Notes: generated from the letters alone by a model not told the origin. Shown: positions 35,438 to 45,008, counted from the first letter of the stretch. The stretch is 64,000 nucleotides of DNA from Shewanella sp. GD04112 (GCF_029835735.1 NZ_JAOEAL010000001.1:3224001-3288000); one strand, 5' to 3'. Numbers and translations are program-made.

Positions 35438-36589
35438 TTAGCTTAATTGGCTTAAGGGATGTTCTTCTCCCCAAGGTGAGGTCAAAATGTCCTCGATAAC
35501 GCTATTTGGCACAGATTGCACATCGGCAAATTGCCATTTGGGTTGTCTGTCTTTATCGATCAGCAGTGCCCGTACGCCTTCACAGAAATCGCCCTTAGCG
35601 CAGGTGTTCACGCTGACGGTTAATTCCCATTTAAAACATTGTGCTAGGCTGAGTTTGGTGCCGAGTTGGGTTTGGATATACGCCAAATGCCAACTGATAG
35701 TACTGCCCGCGAGCATGGTCGCGCAGGCTTTATTTAACCAAGCTTCTTCGGTGCTTAAGGTTGACATACGGCTGACGATATCCGTCAAACTGCCCGCCAT
35801 CAGTCTATCGATCATCTCCTGGCTCTCGGCCAGTAAACTATCGCCCTTAGGGATGTCCACTTGGTTCGATAGCTCGTTAATCATCGAGTCGAGTCTTTGA
35901 TGGTTCAGTGCTGGCGTATCGCTCCAATCGAGGGTCGCCATGGCATCGAACATCAGTTCTTTGTCATCACGATTCAGATAATGATCGGCAAGGCCAACGT
36001 AACAGGCATCGGCGGCGTTCATTTGATAGGCTGTAAGCCCTAAAAACAGCCCCATTTTACCCGGCATACGGTTGAGGAAGTAACTGCCGCCCACATCGGG
36101 ATAAAGCCCGATGGTGACTTCAGGCATGGCGATACGAGAGGTTTCTGTCACCACTCTATGACTCGCGCCCGCCATCAGGCCCAGACCACCGCCCATTACT
36201 ATGCCATCGCCCCATACCAATACAGGTTTACCATAGGTATGCAGTAGATAATCGAGACGATATTCTTCTTCGAAGAAGACTTTAGCGACCTCAGTCACTT
36301 GTCCCTTAGCGGCTACAGACGCGTGATATAACGCCCGCACATCGCCACCCGCACAAAACGCCTTTTCTCCGCTGCCATCGAGTACCACACAGGCGATTAA
36401 CGGATCTTTTTTCCACAAATTGAGCTGCACCGTCATGGCTCGAACCATATCGAGATCCAAGGCGTTGAGGGCTTTTTCAACATTGAGCGTCACTACCCCA
36501 ACTAATTTACCCGAGGCGGTGGCTAAGGTTTGAAAAACCACATTTTGTGTGGTGGACGTGTGTGCAGCCTTATCTACTAAATGTGTCAT
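35438..36589 (-). CDS. 3-hydroxyisobutyryl-CoA hydrolase
   Basis: 383 residues, a crotonase-fold enzyme of the HIBCH type rather than a 260-residue hydratase. Seen: AFCAGGDVRALYHA (oxyanion and substrate loop), WGDGIVMGGGLGLMAGASHRVVTE, and MPEVTIGLYPDVGGSYFLNRMPG with the Glu and Asp usual for hydrolases. It frees 3-hydroxyisobutyrate from its CoA ester in valine degradation. I chose the ATG at 36589, which overlaps the previous stop as TAATG and has GGAAGA upstream; an ATG at 36604 is possible. Confidence 0.92.
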   Translation of the reverse strand: MTHLVDKAAHTSTTQNVVFQTLATASGKLVGVVTLNVEKALNALDLDMVRAMTVQLNLWKKDPLIACVVLDGSGEKAFCAGGDVRALYHASVAAKGQVTEVAKVFFEEEYRLDYLLHTYGKPVLVWGDGIVMGGGLGLMAGASHRVVTETSRIAMPEVTIGLYPDVGGSYFLNRMPGKMGLFLGLTAYQMNAADACYVGLADHYLNRDDKELMFDAMATLDWSDTPALNHQRLDSMINELSNQVDIPKGDSLLAESQEMIDRLMAGSLTDIVSRMSTLSTEEAWLNKACATMLAGSTISWHLAYIQTQLGTKLSLAQCFKWELTVSVNTCAKGDFCEGVRALLIDKDRQPKWQFADVQSVPNSVIEDILTSPWGEEHPLSQLS

Positions 36590-37362
36590 TAGCGGTTCTT
36601 CCAATCAGCTTTACGTTTTTCCAAAAACGCGTTCACGCCTTCGGCCTGATCTTCAGTATCGAACAATCCGACGAACAGTTCACGCTCTATCGGTAAGGCT
36701 TGGCTGCGTGGCATTTTACGCCCAGCTTGGATGAGTGTCTTACAGGCGGTGACGCTGCTTGGGCTCTGATTCGCTACTTTAGCGGCCAGTGCAATCGCCG
36801 CATTTAAGGCTTCACCCGTTTCGACCACTTCCTCGACTAAACGCAAATTCAGCGCTTGGGCGGCATTCACCCGCTCACCGCAGAGGATCATCCGCTTCGC
36901 CCAACCTTCGCCCACTAAAGCGGTCAGATTTTGGGTGCCGCCCGCACAGGGCAGCAGGCCAACAGTGGCCTCAGGCAGCGCCATCACGGCTTGGGTTTCG
37001 GCAATACGAATATCACAGGCCAGCGCGACTTCTAAGCCGCCGCCCATGGCATAACCGTTAATGGCGGCAATCGACACGCCGCGGAACTGGCTTAAGGTTT
37101 CAAATGCTTCGCCAAAGTGTTTTGCCATGCTCGCCGCATTGCCCTTATCACCGTCGCTAAACAGTTTTAAATCGGCACCCGCGGAGAAAAACTTGTTGCC
37201 CTCGCCAGTTAACACCAGCGCATAAATGTCCTTATTGGCATTAAGCTCCAGCACTTTGGCCTTGAGCGCCTGCAAACTTTGGGCGGTCCAAGTGTTGGCT
37301 GGCGGATTGTTCATCGTCAGAATGGCCGTGTGGCCTTCGATACGCTCAACTAAATATTCCAT
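36589..37362 (-). CDS. Enoyl-CoA hydratase (crotonase family)
   Basis: 257 residues, normal crotonase length. Motifs: KFFSAGADLKLFSDG (about 60-74), AAINGYAMGGGLEVALACDIRIAE, and ALPEATVGLLPCAGGTQ with the catalytic Glu position. It hydrates methacrylyl-CoA or tiglyl-CoA in valine and isoleucine breakdown, judged from the operon. Translationally coupled by TAATG to the hydrolase gene. Confidence 0.93.
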   Translation of the reverse strand: MEYLVERIEGHTAILTMNNPPANTWTAQSLQALKAKVLELNANKDIYALVLTGEGNKFFSAGADLKLFSDGDKGNAASMAKHFGEAFETLSQFRGVSIAAINGYAMGGGLEVALACDIRIAETQAVMALPEATVGLLPCAGGTQNLTALVGEGWAKRMILCGERVNAAQALNLRLVEEVVETGEALNAAIALAAKVANQSPSSVTACKTLIQAGRKMPRSQALPIERELFVGLFDTEDQAEGVNAFLEKRKADWKNR

Positions 37363-37426
37363 CTGTTTCGGCTCCCTTATATTTCCAATCTGTTATCGCC
37401 AAATCCTACAGTCCCATCAGGACAGC

Positions 37427-38584
37427 TTAAAGGATTTGTCCGGCATTTTCGTCGAGTAAACGACGGGCGATAATGAGGCGCATAATTTCGTTAGTGCCCT
37501 CTAAAATCTGGTGTACGCGAACATCACGGAAGTGACGCTCTAAGGGGTACTCTCTGATATAACCATATCCGCCATGAATTTGCAGCGCAGCATCGCAAAC
37601 TTGGAAGCCCACATCGGTGGCAAAACGCTTCGCCATCGCACAATAGGCGGTCGCTTCTGGGTCGCCACTGTCGAGTTTAAAGGCGGCCAGACGCACCATT
37701 TGCCGCGCGGCCACTAATTCGGTCGCCATATCGGCGAGCTTAAATTGCAGCGCTTGGAAGGCTGCCAGCGGCTTACCAAATTGCTGACGTTCATTCATGT
37801 ACTGCGTTGCACGCTCTAAAGCCGCCTGCGCCGTACCGACAGAGCAAGTGGCGATATTGATACGACCACCGTCTAAGCCTTTCATCGCAAAGGTAAAGCC
37901 TTGGCCTTCTTCACCGAGCAGGTGCGCAACGGGCACACGCACGTTATCGAAGGTAACTAAGCGCGTAGGCTGCGCGTTCCAGCCCATCTTATCTTCGGCC
38001 TTGCCATAGATAATGCCTTCACTGTCGGCAGGAATGGCAATGGCTGAAATACCCTTTGGCCCAGCTTGGCCAGTGCGGCACATTACGACTAAAAGCTCGG
38101 TTGAACCTGCGCCCGAGATAAACATCTTAGAGCCAGAGACTACGTATTCATCACCCTCACGCACCGCTTTGGTTTGCAGTGAAGCCGCATCAGAGCCAGC
38201 ACCTGGTTCAGTTAAGCAGTAAGACGCTAGCATTTGGCCCGTGGTCAAGGGCTCAGACCAAGCTTGACGCAGAGCCTCAGTACCCCAAGTGGTGACCATC
38301 CAAGTGGCCATATTGTGAATCGTCAGCATGGCGGTGGTGGCTGTACAGCCCTTTGCCAGCTCTTCGAAAATAATCGAGGCATCTAAACGCGACAGCCCCA
38401 TACCACCTTCCGATTCGGGGGAATACAGGGAGCAGAAACCCAGCTCACCGGCTTTTTGGATCACATCCTTAGGGAAATGATGTTCTTCGTCCCATTTGGC
38501 GGCGAAGGGGGCGAGTTCATCCGCCGCGAACTGGCGGGCCAGATCGGCAAATTGGCGTTGGTCTTCGTTGAAATTAAAATCCAT
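37427..38584 (-). CDS. Acyl-CoA dehydrogenase, probable isobutyryl/2-methylbutyryl-CoA type
   Basis: 385 residues, full-length FAD-dependent acyl-CoA dehydrogenase. Seen: LASYCLTEPGAGSDAASLQTKA, FISGAGSTELLVVMCRTG, and the C-terminal QIHGGYGYIREYPLERHFRDVRVHQILEGTNEIMRLIIAR. The catalytic Glu is the one in LEGTNE, as in medium- and branched-chain members. It introduces the double bond in isobutyryl-CoA or 2-methylbutyryl-CoA; the operon context supports branched substrates. Fourth-last gene upstream of the terminator. Confidence 0.93.
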   Translation of the reverse strand: MDFNFNEDQRQFADLARQFAADELAPFAAKWDEEHHFPKDVIQKAGELGFCSLYSPESEGGMGLSRLDASIIFEELAKGCTATTAMLTIHNMATWMVTTWGTEALRQAWSEPLTTGQMLASYCLTEPGAGSDAASLQTKAVREGDEYVVSGSKMFISGAGSTELLVVMCRTGQAGPKGISAIAIPADSEGIIYGKAEDKMGWNAQPTRLVTFDNVRVPVAHLLGEEGQGFTFAMKGLDGGRINIATCSVGTAQAALERATQYMNERQQFGKPLAAFQALQFKLADMATELVAARQMVRLAAFKLDSGDPEATAYCAMAKRFATDVGFQVCDAALQIHGGYGYIREYPLERHFRDVRVHQILEGTNEIMRLIIARRLLDENAGQIL

Positions 38585-38746
38585 TTGGCTCTCCTATGAC
38601 TCTTTGGCCATTTCTTTCGTCAATATCTTTTGCGTAATACACAGTGAATTTATCGGCAGACTTATCATCAATGGGCGCCAACTGGCGCCACGTTTAGACT
38701 GAAAAACCTGCTGTTTCACAATGCGTTGAAACTGTTTTTAAACCGC

Positions 38747-40246
38747 TTAGCGCAAGTTAATGCTCATATTTGGACCTGCGGCCACGGCAATGTCCGACTC
38801 GAACCAGCGGGAGGTAATGGTCTTAGTTTCAGTGTAGAAACGTACCGCTTGCTTACCATAAGCGTGTTGGTCGCCGTAGAAGCTGCCCTTCCAACCCGTG
38901 AACGAGAAGAAAGGTAATGGCACAGGGATAGGCACGTTGATACCGACTTGGCCAACTTCGATTTCGTGTTGATATTTACGGGCGGCGGCGCCACTTGCGG
39001 TAAAGATAGAGGTACCATTACCGTAAGGGCTGGCGTTAACCAGTTCGATAGCATCTTCTAATGAATCCGACTCCATACAGCAAAGCACAGGGCCAAAGAT
39101 TTCTTCTTTGTAGATGCTCATATCGGTCGTGACCTTAGTGAACATGGTCGGTCCTACCCAGTTACCTGACTCGAAACCTGCCACGCTAAAGTGGCTGCCA
39201 TCGAGTAAACACTCTGCGCCTTCTTCCTTACCTTGGGCGATAAGTTTGAGCACGCGCGCTTTAGCGGCAGGGCTGATCAGCGGGCCGTAACCGGCTTCTT
39301 TATCGTCCCATAAACCTGGGCGAACCTTAGCTAAGGCTTCTTTAAGCTCAGGGATCCACTCTTTAGCCGCGCCGACAAATACCGCGACCGAAATCGCCAT
39401 ACAGCGTTGACCCGCAGCGCCAACCGATGCGCCCACTAGGTTGTTGATGACTTGCTGCTTATTCGCATCAGGCATGATCACGCAGTGGTTTTTTGCCCCA
39501 GCAAAAGCTTGCACGCGTTTTAAGTTATCGGTACCGGTTTTGTAGATATATTGACCAACAGCCACAGAGCCGACGAAGGAAATGGCTTTCACCGCAGGGT
39601 CTGCCAGCAGGATATCGACCGCCGTTTTATCGCCATGCACCAGCTGTAATACGCCCTTTGGCGCGCCCGCTTCGACAAACAGCTCAACTAAGCGCTGCGG
39701 CGTCATTGGGTCTTGCTCTGATGGCTTAAGGATAAAAGTGTTACCGCAGGCAATCGCCAGAGGGAACATCCACAGCGGGATCATCGCTGGGAAGTTAAAT
39801 GGCGTGATGCCCGCACACACACCCAGAGGCTGAGTGTAGCTGTAGGTATCGATTGAACGTGCGACGTTCTCAACGGTTTCGCCCATCAGTAATGAGGCAA
39901 TGTTGCAGGCATGTTCTGCCACTTCAATTCCGCGCCACACATCGCCCTTGGCATCTTCAAAGGTTTTGCCAGTTTCTTTGGCAAGGATAGTCGCCAGTTC
40001 GTCGTGGTGTTCTTTAAGTAAGTGTTGGTAGCGCAACATGACACGGGCACGCTCAGATACTGGCACTTCTTTCCACGTCTTAAAAGCCGCCTTGGCACTG
40101 GCAATGGCCGCGTGCACTTCATCGGCCGTAGCGCTGTTGATAAGGGCGATTGGCTCGTTATTGGCGGGATTGGTCACCACGATTTGTGATGTACCTGTGC
40201 CTGTGGTGAATTCGCCATCGATGTAATGCTTAACTTGTGTGGTCAT
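38747..40246 (-). CDS. mmsA: Methylmalonate-semialdehyde dehydrogenase (CoA-acylating)
   Basis: 499 residues, aldehyde dehydrogenase superfamily. Catalytic Cys282 in GAAGQRCMAI and the family-specific PLGVCAGITPFNFPAMIPLWMFPLAIACGNTFILKPSEQDP block. MmsA enzymes convert methylmalonate semialdehyde plus CoA and NAD to propionyl-CoA, CO2 and NADH. Placed after the thiolase and before the acyl-CoA dehydrogenase in the operon, with gaps of 135 and 162 bp that could hold extra control signals. Confidence 0.95.
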   Translation of the reverse strand: MTTQVKHYIDGEFTTGTGTSQIVVTNPANNEPIALINSATADEVHAAIASAKAAFKTWKEVPVSERARVMLRYQHLLKEHHDELATILAKETGKTFEDAKGDVWRGIEVAEHACNIASLLMGETVENVARSIDTYSYTQPLGVCAGITPFNFPAMIPLWMFPLAIACGNTFILKPSEQDPMTPQRLVELFVEAGAPKGVLQLVHGDKTAVDILLADPAVKAISFVGSVAVGQYIYKTGTDNLKRVQAFAGAKNHCVIMPDANKQQVINNLVGASVGAAGQRCMAISVAVFVGAAKEWIPELKEALAKVRPGLWDDKEAGYGPLISPAAKARVLKLIAQGKEEGAECLLDGSHFSVAGFESGNWVGPTMFTKVTTDMSIYKEEIFGPVLCCMESDSLEDAIELVNASPYGNGTSIFTASGAAARKYQHEIEVGQVGINVPIPVPLPFFSFTGWKGSFYGDQHAYGKQAVRFYTETKTITSRWFESDIAVAAGPNMSINLR

Positions 40247-40381
40247 GTTGCAATCCTTTTCCTTGTTTAGGGTCGAGCTGGCGGTGCGATATTATGTTTA
40301 TCCTCAGCGGGATGTTTGCCCTTGCCAGCTCAGTCTTGGTCTTGTTGATTGTTTTGCCGTTATTCGCGATTAAGCCTTTGA

Positions 40382-41572
40382 TTAGACTTCGATTGCCATA
40401 GCGGTCGCTTCACCGCCACCGATACAGAGTGAGGCTACGCCGCGCTTAAGCCCACGGGCTTTAAGTGCATGAATTAAGGTCACCAGCAAACGGGCGCCCG
40501 AGCAACCGATAGGATGACCTAAGGCGCAGGCGCCGCCATTCACGTTCACTTTGGCCATGTCTAAACCTAATTCAGAAACCGCCAGCATAGTCACCATGGC
40601 AAAGGCTTCGTTGATTTCGAACAGATCAACCTCATCCTTAGACCAGCCCACATTGCTCAGCAGTTTTGCCATAGCGCCAACAGGCGCAGTGGTAAAGAGT
40701 GATGGCTCCTGGGCATGGGTGGTGTGGCCCTTGATGGTGGCGAGCACTGTTAAGCCTAACTGCTCGGCATTGGCGCGGGTGGTTAGCATCAGCGCCGCTG
40801 CACCATCGGAAATTGAGCTTGAGTTTGCCGCAGTAATAGTGCCGTCTTTAGCAAAGGCTGGGCGCAGTGCAGGGATTTTTTCAGGGCGAGCGTTACCTGG
40901 CTGCTCATCGGTATCGATAGTCACATCACCACGGCGATCGCTTACTGTGACGGGCACAATCTCCGCCTTGAAGGCGCCAGAGTTAATAGCCGCGTTGGCT
41001 TTTTCCAGTGAGCTTAGGGCAAAAGCATCCATTTGCTCGCGGGTTAAGCCGTATTCATCGGCGGTTTTCTGGGCGAATGTGCCCATGGCGCCGCCAGTGT
41101 AGGCATCTTCTAAACCGTCGAGGAACATATGATCTAAGACCTTGCCATGGCCCATACGCATGCCTGAGCGCGCTTTATCTAGCAAGTAAGGGGCTTGGCT
41201 CATGCTTTCCATACCGCCAGCAACCACCAACTTAGCACTGCCCGCTTTGAGTAAATCGTGGGCAAGCATTACGGTTTTCATCCCAGAGCCACAAACTTTG
41301 TTTACGGTCGTAGCACCCACAGACAGAGGTAAACCTGCCCCTAAGGTCGCCTGACGCGCTGGCGCTTGACCCAGACCCGCTGGCAATACGCAGCCCATTA
41401 ACACTTCATCGACCTTATCAGGCGCTACTTGGGTGTCAGCTAACAGGGCTTTGATGGCTGTGGCCGCTAAGCTCGGAGACGTTACGCCAGACAAACTGCC
41501 TTGAAAGCCACCCATTGGGGTGCGTTTAGCGGCAACAATAACGATCTCTTGGTTAAATTGTTCAGTACTCAT
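40382..41572 (-). CDS. Acetyl-CoA C-acyltransferase (thiolase), first gene of the degradation operon
   Basis: 396 residues, standard thiolase length. Nucleophilic Cys94 in NKVCGSGMK; C-terminal NVNGGACALGHPIGCSGAR (His) and LCIGGGEATAMA (Cys). It would cleave 2-methylacetoacetyl-CoA (isoleucine) or acetoacetyl-CoA; often labelled AtoB. It opens the seven-gene minus-strand operon, and the region upstream holds a 16-bp palindrome shared with tyrR and phhA. Confidence 0.93.
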   Translation of the reverse strand: MSTEQFNQEIVIVAAKRTPMGGFQGSLSGVTSPSLAATAIKALLADTQVAPDKVDEVLMGCVLPAGLGQAPARQATLGAGLPLSVGATTVNKVCGSGMKTVMLAHDLLKAGSAKLVVAGGMESMSQAPYLLDKARSGMRMGHGKVLDHMFLDGLEDAYTGGAMGTFAQKTADEYGLTREQMDAFALSSLEKANAAINSGAFKAEIVPVTVSDRRGDVTIDTDEQPGNARPEKIPALRPAFAKDGTITAANSSSISDGAAALMLTTRANAEQLGLTVLATIKGHTTHAQEPSLFTTAPVGAMAKLLSNVGWSKDEVDLFEINEAFAMVTMLAVSELGLDMAKVNVNGGACALGHPIGCSGARLLVTLIHALKARGLKRGVASLCIGGGEATAMAIEV

Positions 41573-41963
41573 GGGGACTCCAAGCTAAATGTGCCTTGGC
41601 GGTAACACTCGCCAGCGGCGGATAAATAATGACAATGAAACCACTCTGACGTTTACGCGAACGTAAAGCAAGTATTCCTTGGTCTAATGTGTCGAGAAAA
41701 TTCCACAAAAATTGTCAGTCAGGATTTACAGTCAAGGGAGTGAAATACAGCGTGAATGCTATGAGGCAGAAGTTGCCAAGCCCATTACCAATTTAAACCG
41801 AGGTAAAAGTAGCGGGATAAAAAAGCTTACAAAACGATATAGCGAACACAGTTTGAAAAGCAGAGTGGCCTTAGGTTAGCCAAAGCCACTCGATTTAAGA
41901 GAGCAGTAAAATAAACGCCAAAACAAACGCTAAAACAGTGCTAAGCCGAATGCGTAGAGGGAA
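41573..41963. other. Control region upstream of the degradation operon
   Basis: 391 bases downstream of metA and upstream of the thiolase gene, both on the minus strand. It holds the palindrome at 41652-41667. The metA-proximal half is AT-rich and may contain the metA terminator, but I see no classic hairpin. Confidence 0.45.
41652..41667 (-). promoter_or_regulatory. Palindrome TTTACG-CGAA-CGTAAA upstream of the thiolase operon
   Basis: 6-bp perfect arms, centred about 87 bp before the thiolase start codon. The same 16-mer with one change occurs upstream of tyrR, and a degenerate copy upstream of phhA. In Shewanella the MerR-type regulator LiuR is known to control branched-chain amino acid degradation and binds an ACGTNNACGT-rich dyad of this kind; assignment to LiuR is inference. 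Confidence 0.6.
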
Positions 41964-42905
41964 TTATTGCGATTCCCACGGCGTGACGGCCGACATATCG
42001 CTTAAGTCATAGGGCGTTAATTGGTAAACGTAATAGTTGAGCCAGTTGCTGACGAGCAGGCTGCCATGACTGTGCCAACGAGCAATGGCATCGGCCTTAG
42101 GATCGTCATTACGATAATAGTTTTGCGGCACATTGGGATTTAATCCCTGCGCCAAATCCCGATGATATTCATCGTTTAAGGTAGATTTTTGGTATTCGGG
42201 ATGACCCATCACAAACAGGTTACGATTGTTACGACTAAGAACTAAGTAAGCCCCTGCCTCATCGGATTCCGCCAGTACTTGTAGCTCAGTGTGTTGTTTA
42301 AGCTCCTCGATATCCATCTCGGCAAAGCGGGAATGCGGCGCAAAGAACTCATCATCGAATCCGCGCAGCAATGGGAAATGTTGGCAGGTGCGGCGATGCA
42401 CAAACACCCCAGAACGCTTTTGCTGCAGGATTTTCCGATTTAAACCATAGAGATGGTAAAGCCCCGCATGAGCTGCCCAGCAGAGGAAGAGCACTGAGGT
42501 CACATGCTGCTGTGACCAATCGATAATCTCGCGGATATGATCCCAGTAAGTGACCTCTTCGAAATCGATTTGCCCAAGGGGCGCGCCCGTGATGATCAGA
42601 CCGTCGTAGTTTTTATGGCGCACATCCTCAAAGTCACGGTAGAAGGTGTTCATATGATCGATTGAGGTGTGCTTTGACTCTTTATCGTGAATGCGCAGTA
42701 AATCCACATCCACCTGCAATGGCGTGTTGCCTAATAGGCGTAGAAGCTGGGTTTCTGTCTCGATTTTATTGGGCATCAGATTCAGGATCAGCACCTTCAT
42801 CGGTCTGATATCCTGATTGGCTGCCCGGGTTTCGGACATGACGAAAATATTTTCAGATTCTAAAATCCCTGCTGCAGGCAGATGATCTGGAATTTTAACT
42901 GGCAT
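41964..42905 (-). CDS. metA: Homoserine O-acyltransferase (succinyltransferase) MetA
   Basis: 313 residues, usual for the MetA family. Conserved DIRPMKVLILNLMPNKIETETQLLRLL, catalytic Cys in SVLFLCWAAHAGLYHLYG, and the His/Glu pair in VMGHPEYQKSTLNDEY. It acylates homoserine, the first committed step of methionine synthesis; the acyl donor (succinyl or acetyl) cannot be fixed by eye. It lies 69 bp downstream of the ybaY-like gene on the same strand, and its own upstream gap has no MetJ-like boxes. Confidence 0.95.
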   Translation of the reverse strand: MPVKIPDHLPAAGILESENIFVMSETRAANQDIRPMKVLILNLMPNKIETETQLLRLLGNTPLQVDVDLLRIHDKESKHTSIDHMNTFYRDFEDVRHKNYDGLIITGAPLGQIDFEEVTYWDHIREIIDWSQQHVTSVLFLCWAAHAGLYHLYGLNRKILQQKRSGVFVHRRTCQHFPLLRGFDDEFFAPHSRFAEMDIEELKQHTELQVLAESDEAGAYLVLSRNNRNLFVMGHPEYQKSTLNDEYHRDLAQGLNPNVPQNYYRNDDPKADAIARWHSHGSLLVSNWLNYYVYQLTPYDLSDMSAVTPWESQ

Positions 42906-42974
42906 ACCGCGCCTCTTCTATTCAACAATCAAAGGTTCCGGCGCGCGTATGCCACTCATCAAAGAGCAAACAAA

Positions 42975-43409
42975 TTAGCGACCGACTTTCTCAAGCAGTA
43001 TCGTCATAGGCTCAGTCGAATTGAGGTCGACATGATAGGCTTGAGTATTAATAAACAATAACTTATCACCGAGCATTATCCTTGCCCCAATGGCATAGGT
43101 ATGCCCCGCTTCAAACTGATCACGCCCCATCGAAAAACTAAACGGCGTTGGGGTTTTCGCCCCTTGGGAAACGCGCTCTGCCATGACTACGGCGGGCACA
43201 TCCATCTTAGAGACATCAAGCAACTGCACTATCAACTTGGCATCGGCGGGCAATGCGATACGTTCGCGGTACATGGCCTCACCTTTAATCTCGACAATCG
43301 CATTAGGTGTGGCACAACCTGAAATCACCGTGGTGACGGCGAGTAACACCATAGCCGCTAATTTTTGCCATGCAGATGTCAGTCCGCCAATCCTTAACCC
43401 TTGTCTCAT
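42975..43409 (-). CDS. YbaY-family lipoprotein
   Basis: 144 residues from the second ATG (43409), which has AGGAG 7 nt upstream; the upstream ATG at 43427 lacks one. Signal with lipobox ISGC, then one beta-rich domain: VEIKGEAMYRERIALPADAKLIVQLLDVS, ending TEPMTILLEKV. YbaY-type proteins resemble a lipoprotein chaperone fold and are of unclear role. A probable MetJ-repressed promoter lies directly upstream, so this gene may be co-controlled with metA. Confidence 0.85.
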   Translation of the reverse strand: MRQGLRIGGLTSAWQKLAAMVLLAVTTVISGCATPNAIVEIKGEAMYRERIALPADAKLIVQLLDVSKMDVPAVVMAERVSQGAKTPTPFSFSMGRDQFEAGHTYAIGARIMLGDKLLFINTQAYHVDLNSTEPMTILLEKVGR

Positions 43410-43433
43410 TTCATTTCTCCTAATCATACATAA

Positions 43434-43476
43434 AGACTTCTGGATGTCTATACGCCCAAGCTATAAATCTTGTCAT
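43434..43476 (-). promoter_or_regulatory. Promoter with tandem MetJ boxes upstream of ybaY-like and metA genes
   Basis: Minus strand: -35 ATGACA (43471-43476), 18-bp spacer, -10 TATAGA (43447-43452). Two adjacent 8-mers, AGACATCC (43442-43449) and AGAAGTCT (43434-43441), match the MetJ consensus AGACGTCT at 6/8 and 7/8 positions and overlap the -10. Tandem met boxes over a promoter are typical of MetJ-SAM repression. Confidence 0.65.
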
Positions 43477-43526
43477 GCTGGGCATATCTTCCTATGATAA
43501 GCCACCATTTCGTTGCCGAAAAATTT

Positions 43527-44270
43527 ATGACCCAAGCAACTGCGATAATTGTGGGCGCTAGCTCACATTTAAGCCGCGAACTTGCCAAACAATTGGCCGA
43601 TCAGCAGGTTGAATTAGCCCTTTTTGCCCAAGATGTCGAATCACTCCGCGAATTTGCCTCGACCCTGCCCACTAAAGTTCAGGTCTTTTCACTGCAAATT
43701 GAGCAGCCAAGCGCCATCATCAAGCAACTCGAAAGCGTTTGGCACGACTTAGGTGGCGCCCACTTAGTCTTAGTGAATACCGGACTCAATAGCTACGATC
43801 CAGAGCTGCCATGGCTACCAGAGCAGGACATTATCGATGTCAATGTGCGGGGCTTTGCCGCTATCTGCAATACGGCATTTAGATTATTTCGCGAGCAGGG
43901 TTATGGCCAACTTGCCGCCATCAACTCGATTGCTGGTCTGCGCGGCGGCCCAAGTGTGGCTTACCATGCCTCTAAAGCCTTTGCGCAAAACTATTTGGAA
44001 GGCTTAAGCATGCATGCCCAGCGGCTTAAGTTGCCCATTACCATTACCGACATCCAACTCGGTTTACTGGATAAGGCCGCCATGCAGCAAAGTACGCTAT
44101 GGCTTGCCCCACTCCCGCAAGTGGCGGCGCAGATCATTAAGGCCATGCAGCAGGGTAAACGCCGCGTGTATGTGACCAAGCGTTGGCGCTTAGTGGCTTG
44201 GCTCACGAAATTGCTGCCAGAGTTTATCTACAACACGCGCCACTGGAAGCCGAAAAAGGCTAAAAAGTAG
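43527..44270 (+). CDS. Short-chain dehydrogenase/reductase
   Basis: 247 residues from the ATG at 43527 (MTQATAIIVGAS), where the Rossmann fold begins; an ATG at 43470 would add 19 residues of non-family sequence. SDR features: GASSHLS, VNTG, Ser in INSIAG and catalytic YHASKAFA. It has a basic C-terminus (KWRLVAW, then RHWKPKKAKK) and a hydrophobic stretch, suggesting membrane association, as in YdfG/DltE-like SDRs. Substrate unknown. No good SD is seen. A bidirectional terminator follows. Confidence 0.85.
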   Translation: MTQATAIIVGASSHLSRELAKQLADQQVELALFAQDVESLREFASTLPTKVQVFSLQIEQPSAIIKQLESVWHDLGGAHLVLVNTGLNSYDPELPWLPEQDIIDVNVRGFAAICNTAFRLFREQGYGQLAAINSIAGLRGGPSVAYHASKAFAQNYLEGLSMHAQRLKLPITITDIQLGLLDKAAMQQSTLWLAPLPQVAAQIIKAMQQGKRRVYVTKRWRLVAWLTKLLPEFIYNTRHWKPKKAKK

Positions 44271-44305
44271 TGTAATGCCGCGTTTAGCTTTATAAAACTG
44301 CGAAA

Positions 44306-44336
44306 ACAAAAAAGGAGCCACTGGCTCCTTTTTTGT
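44306..44336. terminator. Bidirectional terminator between the SDR gene and ompW
   Basis: AAAAAAGGAGCC-ACT-GGCTCCTTTTTT type stem flanked by A and T runs. Confidence 0.9.
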
Positions 44337-44354
44337 TACTTTAAAATCAGATGA

Positions 44355-45008
44355 TTAGAAAGTGTAACCCACACTGACCATATAAACCCATGGGTTAATA
44401 TCGGTTTCGAATACGTATTGATCAGTGCCCGCGGTGAATTTCACGTCGGTACTAATTTGTGCATACCAAACTGAAGCGTTAACTAACCAGTTTTTATTCA
44501 CTTGGTAATCTAAACCCACTTGTGCCGCTAAGCCCCAAGAAGTACTCATACTTAAATTACTCAAACCGAGTGATTTACCATGTGCATTAAAATCATTGTC
44601 GAAAAAGTTAGTGTAGTTTACGCCAACGCCTACATATGGACGCAATTTAGATTGAGCATCACCAAAATAATATTGAGCCACTAAGGTCGGTGGTAACTGC
44701 TTAGTTTCCGCAATTTCACCAACGCCAGGTGCAGGTAATGAAACAGAGTGGCTAAAAGGTGTTGCCGCTAATAATTCGATACCGAAGTTGTCGGTCAACA
44801 TATAACCGAAGTTCAAGCCTAGCTGCGTATCATTATCGACTGAAAATTCACCTAAAGTTAACACGTTAGCGCTTGACTCATTTGGCGCAACAGTCACAGC
44901 ACCAGCACGAACAATGATATCGCCCGCTTGATGAGCAGAAACAGAAGCAGAGAAACCAGCGGCTAACAGGGTGGCGGCGATCAGTGTAGAAACAGTAGTT
45001 TTATTCAT
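44355..45008 (-). CDS. ompW: OmpW-family outer-membrane protein
   Basis: 217 residues from the third of three near-adjacent ATGs (45008), which has GGAG 7 nt upstream. Signal peptide (about 1-26, ending SVSA), mature protein of about 190 residues forming an 8-stranded barrel: GDIIVRAGAVTVAPNES, LGLNFGYMLTDNFGIEL, RPYVGVGVNYTNF, and a terminal aromatic Phe (VSVGYTF). OmpW proteins form a small hydrophobic channel. A perfect FNR consensus site lies 93 bp upstream, so expression probably depends on oxygen limitation. Confidence 0.93.
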   Translation of the reverse strand: MNKTTVSTLIAATLLAAGFSASVSAHQAGDIIVRAGAVTVAPNESSANVLTLGEFSVDNDTQLGLNFGYMLTDNFGIELLAATPFSHSVSLPAPGVGEIAETKQLPPTLVAQYYFGDAQSKLRPYVGVGVNYTNFFDNDFNAHGKSLGLSNLSMSTSWGLAAQVGLDYQVNKNWLVNASVWYAQISTDVKFTAGTDQYVFETDINPWVYMVSVGYTF

